DNA of 64,000 nucleotides from the NCBI RefSeq assembly GCF_019890635.1, contig NZ_JAIOAB010000002.1, positions 124,001 to 188,000 on the forward strand, written 5' to 3'. Origin of the DNA: Streptomyces sennicomposti. Lineage in GTDB: Bacteria; Actinomycetota; Actinomycetes; Streptomycetales; Streptomycetaceae. Both the position numbers and the translations under genes were made by a program. This document shows positions 60,924 to 64,000 of the stretch, piece after piece. Each line of letters opens with the position of its first letter. Position 1 is the stretch's first letter. The notes under the pieces are model-generated. The model searched no databases. It worked only from the letters and a program-made list of their open reading frames with translations, and was not told where the DNA came from.

Positions 60924-62110
60924 GTCACGTTCCTTCCGTACTGCCTCCAACGCCTTGCCGACGACCCGCACCTGTCGGCGTCCACGCTGTTCGACGAGGT
61001 GGTGGGGCTCGGCTATGAGGGTGCGTACTCGACGTTTACCCGCGCCCTTCGCCGCTATCAGGTCCGGCCGCACTGCGAGCCCTGTCATGCCTCGACCGGC
61101 CGCAACGTCGCGGTGATCGCGCATCCATCGGGCGAAGAGATCCAGTTCGACTGGCTGGAGTTGTCCGATCCGCCCGAAGGGTGGGGGGTGGGTGGGCACG
61201 CGCATCTGCTGGACGGGGCTCTCGCGCATTCGGGCCGGTGGAGGGCGGTGCTGGCGGAGTCGGAGGACTTCCCCCATCTGGTCCAGGCCCTGGACGATAT
61301 CGTGCGCAAGTCGGGCGGGATAGCCCGCCGGTGGCGCTTCGACCGGATGGCCACCGTCTGCTATCCCTCCAGCGGCCAGGTCACCGCGGCGTTCGCCGCC
61401 GCGGCCAAGTACTACAGGGTTAGGATGGACATCTGCCCGCCCCGTCGCGGCAACCGCAAGGGAGTGGTGGAGAAGGCCAACCACTCGGCCGCGCAACGCT
61501 GGTGGCGCACGGTTCCCGACGGGCTTACGGTCGTGCAGGCCCAGTCCAGGGGTCGACAAGCTCTCGCTCCGGATGGACGACCGTCGCCGGCGGATCGAAG
61601 GAGCGGTCACCACCGTCGGCGAGCTCGCCGCGGCCGAGCCCCTGCTCGACATCCCGGTGCGGCCGTTCCCGGCCGAGCTGAAGGTCGAGCGGACCGTCAG
61701 CCCGCGGAGCCTGGTCGCGTTCGACGGCAACTTCTACTCCCTTCCGCCCGGCCTGCCCGGCGTCACGGTCAAAGCCCTGCACCGGCTCGGCGAGGACGAC
61801 CTGCGCATCGCCGCCGCCGGCCGGGCCGTGGTGGCCTGCCATCGCCGGGCCCAGCGAGGCGCTGGGCAGACCGTCCGGGACGACGGACACGTCATCGCCC
61901 TGGAGAGGGCGGTGCTGTCCTCCTTCTCCGACCGGGCCCCCTGCAAGACCAAGGTCCGCAAACCGCCGTCAGCCGCAGCCCTGGCCGAAGCCGAGCGTCT
62001 GCGCGAAGGACCGGCTGCCGGCAGTTCAGCCGAACGGGTCGTGATCGACCTGACCCACTATGACGCCGTGGCCGACCGGCTGCGGAGTGCCCCCTCACTC
62101 GTAGGAGGAG
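60924..62110 (+). pseudogene. istA: istA transposase, 5'-truncated and frameshifted
   Basis: The frame opens after a TAG at 60921 with LQRLADDPHLSASTLFDEVV, missing the N-terminal HTH. The integrase core is recognisable, with catalytic residues in IQFDWLE, RRWRFDRMATVC and KGVVEKAN (D, D, E retained). At about 61541-61552 the frame shifts by one base. The correct product resumes as VDKLSLRMDDRRRRIEGAVT, then RSLVAFDGNFYSLPPGLPG, to about 62110. There is no stop between it and istB in the second frame. Not functional as one protein. Confidence 0.8.
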
Positions 62111-62118
62111 AGCCGGGA

Positions 62119-62928
62119 GTGAATACGTCACTGATGCAGGTGAGCGAAGCCCGCCGGTTTCCAGCAGCTCAGAGGCCACCTGTCCTACCTCGAACTCAAC
62201 GACGCAGCAGAGGCGCTGAACGGGTCCTGGACGAGGCCCGCACCGAGCGGATGTCACTGACCGCAGCCCTGGAACGGCTCCTTGAGATCGAGGTCGAAGC
62301 CACCGAAGCCTGCAAACTCGCCGCCCGGCAATGGTTCGCCTGTCTGCCCGAGCCCTGGACCCTGGCCGACTTCCACTTCGCCGCCCAGCCCGGCGTTGAC
62401 GAGAAGCTGATTCGCGACCTGGCCACCTTGCGCTTCCCCGACTACGCCTTGAACCTGCTGTTCGTCGGCCCTCCCGGGGTGGGCAGGACCATGCTGTCAG
62501 TGGCCCACGGACGAGCGGCCGTCGACGCCGGCCACCGCGTCTACTTCACCACCGCCGCGGAACTCGCTGCCAAGTGCCACAAGGCCGCCCTCGAAGGCCG
62601 CTGGAAAACCTGCATGCGCTCCTTCGCAAGTCCGAAGCTTTTGATCATCGACGAGCTCGGCTATCTGCCGCTGTCCGAGGACGGCGCCTCGGCCCTGTTC
62701 CAGGTGATCAACCAGAGGTATCTCAAGTCCAGCACGATCCTGACGACCAACGTCGGGATCGCCGACTGGGCCGGATCCTTCGGTGACGCCACCGTCGCGG
62801 CCGCCATGCTCGACCGGCTCCTGCACCGAGCTGCCGTCGCCGGCATCGACGGCCCCTCCTACCGGCTCCGCGGCCACCAAAACCAGGCCGACGCCCTGTG
62901 CAAGGGAGTCAACGCACGTGTCTCCTGA
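62119..62928 (+). pseudogene. istB: istB ATPase with compensating frameshifts and altered Walker A
   Basis: 269 codons from a GTG (GGAGGAG at 62104-62110). Relative to intact IstB proteins, an extra T in 62158-62160 shifts the frame and a missing G in 62222-62224 restores it. About 21 residues between them are scrambled, although the frame stays open. Walker A reads GPPGVGRTM, with Arg replacing the invariant Lys. Walker B LLIIDELGYLPL is intact, as is QRYLKSSTILTTN. The Arg substitution and scrambled segment make an active helper ATPase unlikely. Confidence 0.8.
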
Positions 62929-63060
62929 CCCCAGCGAACAGCTCAACCCCGCGCCCGCCAACTGCCCAGTCTGTGAGGGCGAGTTCATGCCGAGCCCGAG
63001 ACAGATCTACTGCTCTCCCCGCTGCCAGAGGCCGTATGCCCCGACAGCGGCGGCGAACAC
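62918..63060 (+). CDS. IS21-associated small zinc-ribbon ORF (3' end uncertain)
   Basis: The GTG at 62918 overlaps the istB stop. The frame reads SPDPSEQLNPAPANCPVCEG, EFMPSPRQIYCSPRCQRPYA. The Cys4 pattern CPxC..CSPRC is a small zinc ribbon found after istB in actinomycete IS21 elements, as I recall. Likeness fades after about residue 45, where the element meets the MerR remnant, although the frame stays open to 63265. Confidence 0.5.
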
Positions 63061-63075
63061 TCGCTACCGCTCCGC

Positions 63076-63507
63076 TCAGAGGCGGACGGCTCGGACGGAC
63101 CAGTCGAGGGCCGATGCGAGGCTCTGCGGCGAGGGCCGGCCGTTGATCACTCCGACCAGCTGGAAGTATCGGTCCCGGCGCGGGTCGCTCATGCTCACCA
63201 GCCGGGTCAGCAGCAGGAGGCGCAGTCCGGCGTCGTCGGGGCGGCCGAGGGTGTGGGCATGGTGAGCCGCAAGCGCCGTGACGATCGCATGGGCTTGGCG
63301 GGAGGCCGGGGCGATGCCCGCTGCCAGGGCGGGACCGGCCTGGTCACGGACGACTGCGGCGAGGTCGCGGCGCGGTACCGTGGTGTCGCCTTGTGCCTGT
63401 TCGGACGCGTGGCAGCGACCTCGGGCAGCGAGATGTCCTGGTTGATGACCCTGCGGATTGTGGGCAGGTCCAGTCCCAGGTTGCGCAGGGTCCGTACACC
63501 CGACATT
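63076..63507 (-). pseudogene. MerR regulator remnant, 5'-truncated and frameshifted
   Basis: Reading leftward from 63507: MSGVRTLRNLGLDLPTIRRV, INQDISLPEVAA, the second half of a MerR HTH and hinge. After a one-base shift near 63410 the effector part continues as VVRDQAGPALAAGIAPASRQ, LLLLTRLVSMSDPRRDRYFQ, LVGVINGRPSPQSLASALDW, ending with its natural stop at 63076. The N-terminal helices are missing. The IS21 element lies directly beyond its 3' end. Confidence 0.65.
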
Positions 63508-63877
63508 TGAACGCCATGCTCGACCAGCCCAGCGGCTGCGCCCGTCGGATCGTCGTCTCCGAAACCCAGTTCGGCCCCGTAGAGGACCCCGACACTGTCA
63601 CCGCGATGAATGCGGAACTCGCCCGCTACAACGCGACCGCCCACGCGGTGGCCGACGGGCACGGCGCGCTGTTCCTGGACGTGTGGACGCCGTTCACCGC
63701 TGCCGCCCGGCACCTGACCGGCGAGCCGCCGCCCTGTGGACCGAGCTTGGCGATACTGTCCTGCTCCAGCAGGCCGAGCGACTCCTTGCCCAGCCCCGCA
63801 TCGTCGAGGAACTCCAGGACTACCCGCTCTTGGAGCGCGACGCCGCGCTGACCGCGTACGGGCCGTCCGGCGGCTGA
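63508..63877 (+). pseudogene. SGNH/GDSL hydrolase remnant, 5'-truncated and frameshifted
   Basis: The frame gives RRIVVSETQFGPVEDPDTVT, AMNAELARYNATAHAVADGH, GALFLDVWTPFTAAARHL, the middle of an SGNH hydrolase. Near 63733 the frame shifts and the C terminus resumes as LWTELGDTVLLQQAERLLAQ, EELQDYPLLERDAAL, to a stop at 63877. The GDS block and the DGVHL catalytic block are missing. Its truncated 5' end abuts the truncated 5' end of the MerR remnant. Confidence 0.65.
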
Positions 63878-63884
63878 AAGGCCC

Positions 63885-63923
63885 GGGGCCGTCCGGCGTT
63901 GGTCGGCCACCGCCGGACGCCCC
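63885..63923. terminator. Hairpin after SGNH remnant
   Basis: CGTCCGGCG and CGCCGGACG pair perfectly, extended by GGGGC/CCCC with one bulge, around a 12-nt loop. It starts 8 bp after the remnant's stop and is probably its original terminator. Confidence 0.65.
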
Positions 63924-63971
63924 GGCACCTGCACCTCGTGCCCGCTTCGTGATCTTCGAGGGAGTTGACCC

Positions 63972-64000
63972 GTGGCCCTGCCGGGCCGCACACACAGGCG
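63972..64000 (+). CDS. Possible start of a gene cut by the window edge
   Basis: GAGGGAG precedes a GTG at 63972 by a good distance, and the frame (MALPGRTHR) runs off the edge. Only nine codons are visible, so this is tentative. Confidence 0.2.

Larger units (their letters stand above)
60924..62928 (+). mobile_element. Degenerate IS21-family insertion sequence
   Basis: It contains istA and istB homologues plus a small zinc-ribbon ORF in the usual order. The left side is truncated (no istA HTH) and several frameshifts are present. I could not find terminal inverted repeats; the element probably extends to about 63060 on the right, next to a truncated MerR gene. It is immobile on its own. Confidence 0.8.

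Noticed and set aside
1-64000. tRNA, rRNA and riboswitch genes
   Set aside because: I looked for conserved tRNA arms, rRNA cores and common riboswitch motifs by eye and saw none; a covariance-model scan would be needed to exclude small RNAs.

Overview
The window has very high G+C, heavy third-position G/C bias, GTG starts, TTA used as a rare codon, and many TetR, MerR, XRE and HxlR regulators. Lanthipeptide, secreted glycan-hydrolase and IS21 genes are also present. All of this points to a Streptomyces or close relative. There is no rRNA, tRNA, CRISPR array or core ribosomal/replication cluster, so it reads as accessory chromosome with several decayed genes.

Left part (1-22 kb): an ECF41-type sigma factor (cut by the window edge) diverges from a carboxymuconolactone decarboxylase. 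Next come two gene 5' ends joined in convergent orientation, an epoxide hydrolase, a DUF429 protein, an unrecognised 436-aa membrane-hairpin/coiled-coil protein and a periplasmic-binding-fold protein without export signal. A stand-alone ketosynthase diverges from its likely TetR repressor over twin palindromes. A SAV_915/LysA pair ends inside a 181-bp inverted-repeat element, followed by a DUF1254 protein. A compact class IV lanthipeptide locus (14.26-17.04 kb; precursor with a TTA codon, then a lyase-kinase-cyclase synthetase) lies next to a secreted beta-propeller protein and a polyprenyl diphosphate synthase.

Middle part (22-48 kb): a five-gene choline/glycine betaine operon (betB, betA, then ABC ATPase, double permease and binding lipoprotein) is read leftward with overlapping or nearly abutting genes. 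A TetR/hydrolase pair follows, then a secreted polysaccharide-degradation cluster (GH16 with three F5/8-type modules, SGNH esterase, GH43), a MerR/membrane-protein divergent pair, GNATs, an ArsR-like regulator divergent from an MFS exporter, and an MMPL transporter. Truncated alpha/beta hydrolase, SDR and ISL3-transposase remnants are scattered between them.

Right part (49-64 kb): a zinc alcohol dehydrogenase diverges from an XRE regulator. A small membrane protein diverges from a membrane-anchored HTH protein that carries a TTA codon. A CPBP protease, histidine kinase and response regulator form an overlapping operon. Then come a cold-shock protein with a strong terminator, a quinone oxidoreductase divergent from an HxlR regulator, and a lipoprotein. 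The last 3 kb is a degenerate IS21-family element followed by 5'-truncated MerR and SGNH-hydrolase remnants. The clearest biosynthetic system is the lanthipeptide locus; the least explained genes are at 4683 and 52125.
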